This document shows positions 21,892 to 29,079 of a stretch of 52,752 bases of DNA, one piece after another. Below the pieces are notes generated by a model. It was not told where the DNA came from, did no database searches, and was given only the letters and a program-made list of their open reading frames with translations. The stretch covers positions 1 through 52,752 of the forward strand of contig JAKSQP010000016.1 in the NCBI GenBank assembly GCA_024404025.1. The letters are read 5' to 3'. Source of the stretch: Clostridia bacterium (GTDB taxonomy: Bacteria; Bacillota; Clostridia; Oscillospirales; Acutalibacteraceae). Position 1 is the stretch's first letter; every line of letters begins with the position of its first letter. Both the position numbers and the translations under genes were made by a program.

Positions 21892-22986
21892 TTTTATTTT
21901 CTCCTTTGATTCTTTAGCTTTATTAACATTCAATAAAATTCGCATCCGCATATTCTGCCAAAGCATATCCTTTGGGTGTGCTTTGCCTGCTATTCCCAAA
22001 AGCTTCAATGCTTTGTGCAGGTCACCGCTACTATTTGCAATCATTGCCATGCGTAAATATGGATAGTAGTCATCATATCCTGTGATATGGATGGTTAAAT
22101 CATATATGTCATCCTTTACTGTTGTTGCCTGCTTATATAATTTTTGCGCTTGTTCAAACTCTCCCAATCCTTCAAAGCATCGGCCTTCTTCATAGGTCAA
22201 CTTTGCTGTCGGCGTAAGCCGAGATTTTGCCTCTTGAATTATTTCAAGGGATTCCTGCCACCGTTTTGCGTGTATCAAATCCTCTATCAAAAAGTTTAGT
22301 GCATAAGCATAAATGTGTTTATCCAGTTTATCTCGGATTTCGAGGAACAAGTTAAGGGATTGATCCGTTTGGTTGCGCTTGGAAAGTTCCTTGATTAAAT
22401 TAACCTTTTCAAACAGAGAAAGGTTCTTGCCTGCTTTGATTAAACGGTTGAAAATATCCATATTTCGTTCCGGTTCATTGACATATTCTTTTTTGTGAAA
22501 AATTTCAATATCCGGTCGATACAGCTTTTTCCAATTGGGTTCTATGAGAATAGCTTCGTGAATGTCGTAAAGCCATTTTGTGTAGACCTTTCGCCTTATA
22601 ATCCTATCTCTCATCATATAATCAATCAAACCTGTTTCAGAGACGCTGCGACGGCAGGCAAAGATTACATCCGCTGTTGTTTCCTCTGCTTTTAAAGCGT
22701 TTATACGGGCTATGTTTTCGTCGCTGATTACATCATCGGCATCAATCCACATAATATAATCTCCCGTTGCCTTGGAATAAGAGTAATTACGTGCTTCGGC
22801 AAAGCTGTACTGCCAAGGATGCAGAAAAACATACGGAGTGAATTGTTTGGCAATTTCAACAGAATTATCTGTGGAACCTGTATCTACAACAATCAACTCA
22901 TCTGCAAACTTTGTGACACAGGCAAGACAACGGTCTAAAACTCGTTCCTCGTTTTTGACAATTAAACAAACACTCAATTTTTCCAT
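21703..22986 (-). CDS. Glycosyltransferase-TPR protein (SunS-like) with C-terminal double-glycine-leader peptide
   Basis: A 427-residue frame in three parts. Residues 1-190 are a family 2 glycosyltransferase (SVCLIVKNEERVLDRCL, VVDTGSTDNSVEIA, MWIDADDV, and a HEAI segment near 153). Residues about 190-365 are helical repeats of TPR type. This order is that of SunS, the sublancin glycosyltransferase, and of related clostridial enzymes. Residues 366-427 begin with Met and read like a complete RiPP precursor: a charged amphipathic leader with ELSADELEKVVGG and a 26-residue tail. No stop separates the enzyme from the peptide, so a fusion protein is predicted, with a second possible start at 21891. 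TAGGAGA precedes the ATG at 22986. The promoter lies about 210 bases upstream within the element. Confidence 0.85.
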   Translation of the reverse strand: MEKLSVCLIVKNEERVLDRCLACVTKFADELIVVDTGSTDNSVEIAKQFTPYVFLHPWQYSFAEARNYSYSKATGDYIMWIDADDVISDENIARINALKAEETTADVIFACRRSVSETGLIDYMMRDRIIRRKVYTKWLYDIHEAILIEPNWKKLYRPDIEIFHKKEYVNEPERNMDIFNRLIKAGKNLSLFEKVNLIKELSKRNQTDQSLNLFLEIRDKLDKHIYAYALNFLIEDLIHAKRWQESLEIIQEAKSRLTPTAKLTYEEGRCFEGLGEFEQAQKLYKQATTVKDDIYDLTIHITGYDDYYPYLRMAMIANSSGDLHKALKLLGIAGKAHPKDMLWQNMRMRILLNVNKAKESKEKIKMAKTDKELNQIKTETENLMKKLKELSADELEKVVGGIEPVGGELFGELFNITAILPTNNEEQ

Positions 22987-23197
22987 ATGTATCTCCTAAA
23001 ATGCTTTCGTTGCCAAAACCAGTCTGACATCGCAGGCATCTTACATTTTACTTTGTATTCCTGACATTTTGTCCTTGCATTTTTTTATACGATGTAAAAC
23101 GAAAAGCGGCTACAACTTTAAGGAAAAATGTAAAATCCTTTTGAAACGACAAAAAGTCGCTATATGTGAGAAAAAATTGCATATATTTTTTATATAT

Positions 23198-23226
23198 ATT
23201 ATAAACGATCAAGAGCTTTTTTTCAA
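23198..23226 (-). promoter_or_regulatory. Promoter of the glycosyltransferase operon
   Basis: On the minus strand: TTGAAA (complement of 23221-23226), a 17-bp spacer and a perfect TATAAT (complement of 23198-23203). Transcription would begin near 23191, giving a leader of about 205 bases. Confidence 0.7.
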
Positions 23227-23305
23227 TAGATTTCAAGAAAAGTACGTTTGATAAAAATACACTTGAATTATCTCAAAAAATATGGATAGATCATACGCCT
23301 GCCGC

Positions 23306-23450
23306 TGTTAGCAGAAAAATGCAAAAAATCTTGTTAGCAGGACGGAGTAATTCCTGCTAACAATGTTAGCAAGATAGAGTATAGAAATATCGAACCGGAA
23401 TATACCGCCTTTTCAGTTTTCTTGCTAACAAAAGGTCATTTTTGCTAACA
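23306..23450. repeat. TGTTAGCA repeat cluster, left end of the element
   Basis: Direct copies at 23306-23313, 23332-23339 and 23364-23371; inverted copies (TGCTAACA) at 23355-23362, 23423-23430 and 23443-23450. Copies at 23355 and 23364 face each other. Confidence 0.8.
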
Positions 23451-23543
23451 AGCATTGAATGACGTTCGAAATCAGTTTAGAAAAACGGGTATAAGAAAAA
23501 GTCGAAAGCCCTTTATTTACAAGGGTTTTCGACTTCTTTGAAA

Positions 23544-23620
23544 TGGCACCCTGAGGCGGATTCGAACCGCCGGCCTTCCGCTTAGGAGGCGGACGCTCTA
23601 TCCTGCTGAGCTATCAGGGC
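23544..23620 (-). tRNA. tRNA-Arg (anticodon CCT), complete copy inside the element
   Basis: A full cloverleaf on the minus strand. The acceptor GCCCTGA (5' end at 23620) pairs with TCAGGGT with one G-U pair, D arm AGCTCAGCAGGATAGAGC, anticodon stem TCCGC/GCGGA around CTCCTAA, T arm GGCGG-TTCGAAT-CCGCC, and CCA encoded at 23544-23546. It lies only 63 bases from the 5' half of the split tRNA-Arg gene and has the same anticodon. Confidence 0.93.
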
Positions 23621-23683
23621 TTATTCAAATGTGAACTGTAAATCTAACACCTTTTCGGGAAAGGCGAGCGATAGTGCGTGACC

Positions 23684-23722
23684 TTAGGAGGCGAACGCTC
23701 TATCCTGCTGAGCTACGGAGAC
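23684..23722 (-). pseudogene. 5' half of a split tRNA-Arg (CCT) gene
   Basis: Minus-strand sequence GTCTCCG (acceptor 5' strand, from 23722), TAGCTCAGCAGGATAGAGC (D arm), then TTCGC and the anticodon loop CTCCTAA. After CTCCTAAG the sequence no longer fits a tRNA. The matching 3' half is at 20623-20667. Confidence 0.85.
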
Positions 23723-24072
23723 ATATATTCGGATAAATTATTTCAAGCGGATTTCATCTGCCGGAATTTTCCGGATTTTCTTCTTCGATCTGTCAAAAAC
23801 TCTTAAATGAAAGGTATACTTGCGTATTCCGGGGAGAAAAGCACCCGGATGAGCGTGAAGTTCGCTTTCGGATCATGCAGAGTTCGGCAATCTCCTGTCC
23901 GCTCAAATATATTATCAAAAAGTAATTGTAAAGTCAAGACGAATTTTTTTCACAAAAAACGCTATCTTCGTCAAAATCGACAATAAATAATACTTGAAAA
24001 TTTTGTAAAAATATTATAAAATAAGTTGGTTAGTTTAAATCCGAAAAATAATTTCTGAAAGGAAAATTCAAA
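23723..24072. other. Intergenic region upstream of pgk
   Basis: No gene is seen. It contains a small CCGGAA/TTCCGG hairpin (23761-23774) of unknown role and the pgk promoter at 23994-24022. The rest shows nothing recognisable. Confidence 0.6.
23994..24022 (+). promoter_or_regulatory. Promoter of the pgk-tpiA-gpmI operon
   Basis: TTGAAA (23994-23999), a 17-bp spacer and TAAAAT (24017-24022), 50 bp before the pgk ATG. The hexamers are the same as for the symporter, lipase and lipoprotein genes. Confidence 0.7.
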
Positions 24073-25284
24073 ATGAGCTTACTTAACAAAAAAACAGTTG
24101 ACGATCTCAAGGCAACCGGCAAGAGAGTTCTTGTTCGCTGCGATTTTAATGTTCCCCTCAAAGACGGCGTTATCACAGACGAAAACAGAATCAACGCTGC
24201 TCTTCCCACCATTCAGAAGCTTATTGATGACGGCGCAAAGGTTATCCTCTGCTCCCATCTCGGCAAGCCCAAGAACGGCCCCGAAGCTAAATTCTCACTT
24301 GCTCCCGTAGCAAAAAGACTCGGCGAAAAGCTCGGCAAGGATGTTGTTTTTGCTGCCGATGACACAGTTGTTGGCGAAAACGCAAAGGCAGCGGTTGCAG
24401 CCATGAACAACGGCGATGTTGTTCTTCTTGAAAACACCCGTTTCCGTGCAGAAGAAACAAAGAACGGCGAAGCTTTTTCAAAGGATCTTGCAAGCATCTG
24501 CGATCTCTATGTTAACGATGCTTTCGGCGCAGCTCACAGAGCACACTGCTCAACAGTCGGCGTTACCGCTTTTGTTGAAGAAGCAGCAGTAGGATACCTT
24601 ATGGGCAAAGAGCTCAAATATCTCGGCAATGCAGTTGAAAGCCCCGTAAGACCTTTCGTAACGATTCTCGGCGGCGCAAAGGTTGCAGATAAGCTTAATG
24701 TTATCGAAAACCTTCTCAGCAAGGCTGACACTCTCATCATCGGCGGCGGCATGGCTTACACATTCCTTGCAGCCAAGGGCTTCGGCGTAGGCAAATCGCT
24801 CCTTGACGAAAGCAAGATTGATTACTGCAAGGATATGCTCAAGAAGGCAGAAGAAAAGGGCGTTAAGATCCTTCTTCCCGTTGACGTTGTCGGCGCAAAG
24901 GAATTTCCCGATCCCATCGACGGACCCATTGACGTTGCAACATTTGATGCAGATGCCATCCCCGCAGACATTGAAGGCCTTGACATCGGCTCCAAGACCG
25001 CAGTTCTCTATGCAGAAGCAGTCAAGAGCGCAAAAACCGTTGTATGGAACGGACCTATGGGCGTATTTGAAAATCCCACTCTTGCAGCAGGCACAATCGC
25101 AGTTGCAAAGTCTCTTGCTGAAACAGATGCAGTAACAATCATCGGCGGCGGCGATTCGGCAGCAGCAGTCAACACTCTCGGCTTCGGCGACAAGATGACT
25201 CACATTTCAACCGGCGGCGGAGCTTCCCTTGAATTCCTTGAAGGCAAGGCTCTTCCCGGCATTGAAGCAGTTAACGATAAATAA
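24073..25284 (+). CDS. pgk: Phosphoglycerate kinase
   Basis: 403 residues, the usual length. It transfers phosphate from 1,3-bisphosphoglycerate to ADP in glycolysis. Family markers: [15 protein letters not shown] (substrate Arg and Asp-Asn), [35 protein letters not shown] and the C-terminal nucleotide loop [11 protein letters not shown] followed by [21 protein letters not shown] precedes the ATG. It is the first gene of a three-gene glycolytic operon. The neighbouring gap and eno genes often found in such operons are not in this window. Codon use is strongly biased (GGC, GTT, CTC, AAG), as expected for a highly expressed gene. Confidence 0.98.
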   Translation: MSLLNKKTVDDLKATGKRVLVRCDFNVPLKDGVITDENRINAALPTIQKLIDDGAKVILCSHLGKPKNGPEAKFSLAPVAKRLGEKLGKDVVFAADDTVVGENAKAAVAAMNNGDVVLLENTRFRAEETKNGEAFSKDLASICDLYVNDAFGAAHRAHCSTVGVTAFVEEAAVGYLMGKELKYLGNAVESPVRPFVTILGGAKVADKLNVIENLLSKADTLIIGGGMAYTFLAAKGFGVGKSLLDESKIDYCKDMLKKAEEKGVKILLPVDVVGAKEFPDPIDGPIDVATFDADAIPADIEGLDIGSKTAVLYAEAVKSAKTVVWNGPMGVFENPTLAAGTIAVAKSLAETDAVTIIGGGDSAAAVNTLGFGDKMTHISTGGGASLEFLEGKALPGIEAVNDK

Positions 25285-25309
25285 TTATATATTAAGAAGG
25301 TAAAAGATT

Positions 25310-26077
25310 ATGGATAAGTCACTCCGCAGACCTGTTATCGCAGGCAACTGGAAAATGAACAACACTCCCGAGCAGACAAAAGCTCTTATCAACGCTATGA
25401 AGCCCCTCGTTGCAGACGCTGACTGCGATGTGGTTCTCTGCGTTCCTTTCATCGACCTCTATGCGGCAATGGAAGCAGCAGCAGGCTCAAACATCAAGAT
25501 CGGCGCTGAAAACTGCCACTGGGCTGAAAAAGGCGCTTTCACGGGCGAAGTTTCAGCTGATATGCTCAAGGCGGCAGGTGTTCCCTATGTTATCATTGGC
25601 CATTCCGAGCGCAGACAGTATTTCGGAGAAACAGATGTAACAGTCCGCAACCGTGTAAGAGCAGCTCTCAATGCAGGTCTTAAGGTCATCCTCTGCGTTG
25701 GCGAGGTTCTTGCAGAAAGAAAGCTCGGCATCACGGAGCAGATCGTTTGCGCCCAGACCGAAATCGCTCTTGCAGGCGTTTCCGAAGAAGAGCTTAAGAA
25801 TGTTATCATCGCTTATGAACCCGTTTGGGCTATCGGCACAGGCGAAACAGCAACTCCCGAGCAGGCAAATGAGGTTTGCGCAGTTATCCGTGCTCTTATC
25901 GCAAGACTTTACAATAAAGACGCAGCAGACCGCTTCGTAGTTCAGTACGGCGGCTCAATGAATGACGGCAACGCAGCAGAGCTTCTTGCTCAGTATGATG
26001 TTGACGGCGGACTTATCGGCGGCGCTTCCCTCGTTGCAGAGAAATTCTCAAAGATCGTTGAAGCAGCTTCCAAATAA
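25310..26077 (+). CDS. tpiA: Triose-phosphate isomerase
   Basis: 255 residues. It interconverts dihydroxyacetone phosphate and glyceraldehyde 3-phosphate. All catalytic parts are present: Asn-Lys in GNWKMN, His in IIGHSERR, the catalytic Glu in AYEPVWAIGTG and the phosphate loop YGGSMN followed by VDGGLIGGASL. It lies 25 bases after pgk with its own AAGAAGG-type ribosome site, and before gpmI, so the three consecutive glycolytic steps are expressed together. Confidence 0.98.
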   Translation: MDKSLRRPVIAGNWKMNNTPEQTKALINAMKPLVADADCDVVLCVPFIDLYAAMEAAAGSNIKIGAENCHWAEKGAFTGEVSADMLKAAGVPYVIIGHSERRQYFGETDVTVRNRVRAALNAGLKVILCVGEVLAERKLGITEQIVCAQTEIALAGVSEEELKNVIIAYEPVWAIGTGETATPEQANEVCAVIRALIARLYNKDAADRFVVQYGGSMNDGNAAELLAQYDVDGGLIGGASLVAEKFSKIVEAASK

Positions 26078-26091
26078 TTGAATTTCATACG

Positions 26092-26114
26092 GGCAGGGTA
26101 TAGTATGCCCTGCC
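26092..26114 (+). promoter_or_regulatory. Hairpin between tpiA and gpmI
   Basis: GGCAGGG (26092-26098) pairs with CCCTGCC (26108-26114). No T run follows, so it is more likely an mRNA-stability or partial-attenuation hairpin than a terminator. Confidence 0.45.
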
Positions 26115-26148
26115 TGCTTTAATGTTTAAACGAAAGAGGAATTTTACT

Positions 26149-27720
26149 ATGTCCGAAAAAGTTCTCCTCGTCGTTATGGACGGCGTAGGATTTTCAAAAA
26201 CAGGTCTCGGCGATGCCGTTACCCTTGCAAACACCCCCGTTCTCAACAAGCTTCTTGAAGAGCGCCCAAACACCCGTCTTAAGGCTCACGGCTCGGCGGT
26301 AGGGCTTCCCTCCGACGATGATATGGGCAACAGCGAGGTCGGCCACAACGCTCTCGGCTGCGGCCAGATTTATTCGCAGGGCGCAAAGCTCGTTAACGAA
26401 TCCATCAACAGCGGCAAGATTTATGCTTCGGAAGCCTGGAAAGAGCTTTCATCAAACTGCATCAGCAAGAATTCCGCTCTTCATTTTATCGGTCTTCTTT
26501 CAGACGGAAATGTTCATTCAAATATTTCCCATCTCATCGCAATGATTGAAGAAGCAAAGAAATGCGGCGTTAAAACCGTTCACACTCATATTCTTCTTGA
26601 CGGCAGAGATGTTCCCGCAACATCGGCTCTCGTTTATGTTGATCAGCTTGAAGCAAAGCTTGCCCGGCTCAATGACGGCGAATTCTGCGCAGACATTGCT
26701 TCCGGTGGCGGCAGAATGAAAATCACGATGGACCGTTACGAAGCAGACTGGAATATGGTCAAGCTCGGCTGGGATACCCATGTTAAGGGCATCGGCAGAC
26801 AGTTTGCATCTGCAAAAGAAGCAATTGAAGCTTACAGAACCGAAATTCCCGGCATTATCGACCAGGATCTCCCTCCGTTCATCATCGGAAAAGACGGAAA
26901 AGCTATCGGCACGATCAACAACGGCGACAGCGTTATTCTTTTCAATTTCAGAGGCGACAGAGCTCTTGAGCTGAGCATGGCTTTTGATAATGATGATTTT
27001 GATAAATTCGACAGAGGCGCAAAGCCCGATGTTGTTTACGCCGGTATGCTCCAGTATGACGGCGACCTCAAGCTTCCCGCAAGATACCTTGTCAACCCTC
27101 CCGAAATCAAGGATACTCTTTCAGAGCTTCTCGTTTCAAAGGGAATGAAGCAGTTTGCGGTTTCCGAAACGCAGAAATACGGCCATGTGACATATTTCTG
27201 GAACGGCAACAAGAGCGATAAATTCAGCGAAGAGCTTGAAACCTATATGGAAATCCCCTCAGACAAGGTTTCGTTTGACGAGCGTCCCTGGATGAAATCG
27301 GCAGAGGTCACCGATGCCGTTATCGAAGCCATGAAGGACGGCGGATACGATTTCATCCGCTGCAACTATCCTAACGGCGATATGGTCGGCCACACCGGCA
27401 ACCTCGATGCAACCATCACCGCAGTTGAAGCGGTTGACCTCGGACTCGCAAGAGTTCTCAAGGCTGCCGATGAATGCGGCTACACGGTGCTTATCACCGC
27501 AGACCACGGCAACGCAGACGAAATGCTTGAGAAAAACAAGAAGGGTGCGGTTCAGGTCAGAACAGCTCATTCTCTCAACCCCGTTCCCTTTATCATCTAT
27601 TCAAAAAATTCCTACGAAATCAAAGACGGCAGCTTCGGCCTTGCAAATGTTGCTCCCACCGTTGCTTCCATCTTCGGAATCAAGCCCTTTGATTCATGGG
27701 AAGAAAGCATGATCAAATAA
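26149..27720 (+). CDS. gpmI: 2,3-bisphosphoglycerate-independent phosphoglycerate mutase
   Basis: 523 residues, close to the usual 510-515. It converts 3- to 2-phosphoglycerate using two metal ions and a phosphoserine intermediate. The first metal site is VVMDGVG, the catalytic Ser is in GNSEVGHNALGCG, the substrate region is HTHILLDGRDVPATSA, and the second metal cluster is ITADHGNADEM followed by RTAHSLNPVPF. ATG 26149 is chosen because AGAGGA precedes it and it gives the standard start MSEKVLLVVMDG; an in-frame ATG at 26122 has no ribosome site. It is the last gene of the glycolytic operon. Confidence 0.97.
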   Translation: MSEKVLLVVMDGVGFSKTGLGDAVTLANTPVLNKLLEERPNTRLKAHGSAVGLPSDDDMGNSEVGHNALGCGQIYSQGAKLVNESINSGKIYASEAWKELSSNCISKNSALHFIGLLSDGNVHSNISHLIAMIEEAKKCGVKTVHTHILLDGRDVPATSALVYVDQLEAKLARLNDGEFCADIASGGGRMKITMDRYEADWNMVKLGWDTHVKGIGRQFASAKEAIEAYRTEIPGIIDQDLPPFIIGKDGKAIGTINNGDSVILFNFRGDRALELSMAFDNDDFDKFDRGAKPDVVYAGMLQYDGDLKLPARYLVNPPEIKDTLSELLVSKGMKQFAVSETQKYGHVTYFWNGNKSDKFSEELETYMEIPSDKVSFDERPWMKSAEVTDAVIEAMKDGGYDFIRCNYPNGDMVGHTGNLDATITAVEAVDLGLARVLKAADECGYTVLITADHGNADEMLEKNKKGAVQVRTAHSLNPVPFIIYSKNSYEIKDGSFGLANVAPTVASIFGIKPFDSWEESMIK

Positions 27721-27736
27721 TCTGAATAATTAAGAG

Positions 27737-27777
27737 TCACCCTGCACATTTCTAAAATGAAAGCAGGGTGATTTTTT
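27737..27777 (+). terminator. Terminator after gpmI, overlapping the ypeB start
   Basis: TCACCCTGC (27737-27745) pairs with GCAGGGTGA (27763-27771), followed by six T. The T run touches the TTG start of the next gene, and the 3' strand of the stem contains AGGGTG, its only ribosome-site-like sequence. Confidence 0.8.
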
Positions 27778-28960
27778 GTTTTATAAAAGAATTCGTTTAT
27801 TTTCATTCATCATATCGGCGTTTGCAGTTCTCGGAATTTTTGAATTTCTCGGCGTTATCGAACGGCGGGAATACGAGCAGAGCCTTGAAAAAATCCGTCT
27901 GCCTGCGCTGACTGCGCTTTGCGAATATTCGGAAGCCATCAGCGTCGGTCTTCGCACAATGGCGGTTTCCTCCGACGAAGCCCTGAACGATTCGGCGCAA
28001 TTTGTCAGAGAGCAGTCCGCAGGAGCGCTTGCGGATCTATATTGCTTTGATTATGAACACTCAAAGGGTCTTTCGGAATATTTTGAAACCGTCAGCGAGT
28101 TTGCCCGGGATTCAGCCGAAAATTGCAGCAGAGAAAAAGCGATTGAGCTTTCGCAACACGCAGAAAATGTTTATTCTCATACCGACAGAATTCTGAACTC
28201 CGTTATAAACGGAAATTTATCTCTTCTCGAAAGCGAAGAGAATTTTTTCGGCAGCCGGCTCGATATTGAATTTGAAAAAAATGAAGCAAGGCTGACCGAT
28301 GCAGACGGCAATACGCCGGAGGCAGGCGCAATCGGGGAAAACGATGCCTTGAAAATTGCATCTGATATTTTTGGAATTGAGCCGGTTTTATGGCGTGAGG
28401 ATGAATCGGAATATTCAGACGGCGCCCTCACATATAATTATGTATACGGAAACATCCGTGTGAGAATTTTTAAAGCAAACGGAGCTCTCTATTCGTTGAC
28501 CGATTCCCTCCCCTGCCGTGAAAGGCGGTTTTCGGAAACAGAAGCCGAAAGGATCGCTCTTGAATTCATCAACGGGCGAGGAATCGAAAATGCCGTAAAA
28601 ACAGATTCTTCGATCTCCGAATTCACCGCATCCTTTGAATTTTCTCCGAAAAACGGCGATGTTGTGCTGCTCACCTCTCCGATAAGAATTGATGTCTGCC
28701 TGGCATCGGGAAAAATTTCGGGATATGACGCTTCCGGATATATCCGCAGTTATAATCCGGCTTATACAGCGATTGATAACCGTCCCGATCTCTCTGCGAT
28801 TCTGCCCGAGGGCGCATATCCGTTTGACAAAATTCTTTGCCTGAAAAATATAAAAGGCAGGAACCGTCTTTGCTACCGTGTGCGCTGCCGTTTCAGGGGA
28901 GAATATTTCTTTCTCTATTACGATTACCATACATTAAACAATATTTTGACAACGGAATAA
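27776..28960 (+). CDS. ypeB: Germination protein YpeB-like
   Basis: 394 residues starting at TTG 27776. An N-terminal membrane helix (residues about 7-24) is followed by a helical domain, then PepSY-like repeats (ENDALKIASDIFG; FSETEAERIALEFINGRG; IRIDVCLASGKISGYDASGYIRSYN). This layout and the final repeat match YpeB, which holds the spore-cortex lytic enzyme SleB inactive in the spore. The usual partner sleB is not adjacent. The gene begins at the base of the gpmI terminator; translation may depend on opening of that hairpin. It implies that the organism, or a recent ancestor, forms endospores. Confidence 0.72.
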   Translation: MFYKRIRLFSFIISAFAVLGIFEFLGVIERREYEQSLEKIRLPALTALCEYSEAISVGLRTMAVSSDEALNDSAQFVREQSAGALADLYCFDYEHSKGLSEYFETVSEFARDSAENCSREKAIELSQHAENVYSHTDRILNSVINGNLSLLESEENFFGSRLDIEFEKNEARLTDADGNTPEAGAIGENDALKIASDIFGIEPVLWREDESEYSDGALTYNYVYGNIRVRIFKANGALYSLTDSLPCRERRFSETEAERIALEFINGRGIENAVKTDSSISEFTASFEFSPKNGDVVLLTSPIRIDVCLASGKISGYDASGYIRSYNPAYTAIDNRPDLSAILPEGAYPFDKILCLKNIKGRNRLCYRVRCRFRGEYFFLYYDYHTLNNILTTE

Positions 28961-29001
28961 AAAGAACGGCACTTTGCAGCCGGTTTTGTGATGTTCAGCC
29001 C

Positions 29002-29030
29002 TTGATTTTTTGCCGAAAATTTGGTATAGT
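29002..29030 (+). promoter_or_regulatory. Promoter of the DUF4474 gene
   Basis: TTGATT (29002-29007), a 17-bp spacer and TATAGT (29025-29030), 50 bp before the start codon. Confidence 0.65.
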
Positions 29031-29079
29031 ATTTTAAATTGGGATTTTATGCGTATTAAAACATTTAACGGAGGACAAA

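Larger units (their letters stand above)
22987..23543. other. Intergenic region with promoter, long leader and integrase-type repeats
   Basis: No convincing gene. It contains a roughly 200-base untranslated leader of the glycosyltransferase operon (with a CGAC-AAAAA-GTCG hairpin at 23147-23159), the operon promoter at 23198-23226, and six TGTTAGCA-type octamers between 23306 and 23450. It is AT-rich. Confidence 0.65.
20668..23683. mobile_element. Probable decayed integrative element inserted in the anticodon loop of a tRNA-Arg gene
   Basis: About 3.0 kb separating the two halves of one tRNA-Arg(CCT) gene; both junctions share CTTAGGAG (complement CTCCTAAG). Eight TGTTAGCA octamers lie near the two ends (two at 20725-20743; six at 23306-23450), as expected for arm-type sites of a tyrosine integrase. 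The cargo is two glycosyltransferase genes and a leader-peptide-like sequence, visibly AT-richer than the flanks, plus a full tRNA-Arg(CCT). No integrase or excisionase is present, so it cannot move on its own. The mechanism is inferred; the split tRNA and repeats are seen directly. Confidence 0.7.

Noticed and set aside
23048..23236. Short minus-strand open frame upstream of the glycosyltransferase operon
   Set aside because: It has no good ribosome site, overlaps the promoter, and has an AT-rich chance composition (many Phe, Lys and Tyr).
23306..23450. TGTTAGCA cluster as a CRISPR array
   Set aside because: The repeats are only 8 bp, in both orientations with uneven spacing, and no cas gene is present.
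24550..25203. A long minus-strand open frame inside pgk (217 codons)
   Set aside because: It lies antisense to an unquestionable pgk gene; strongly biased codons of pgk create the open frame.
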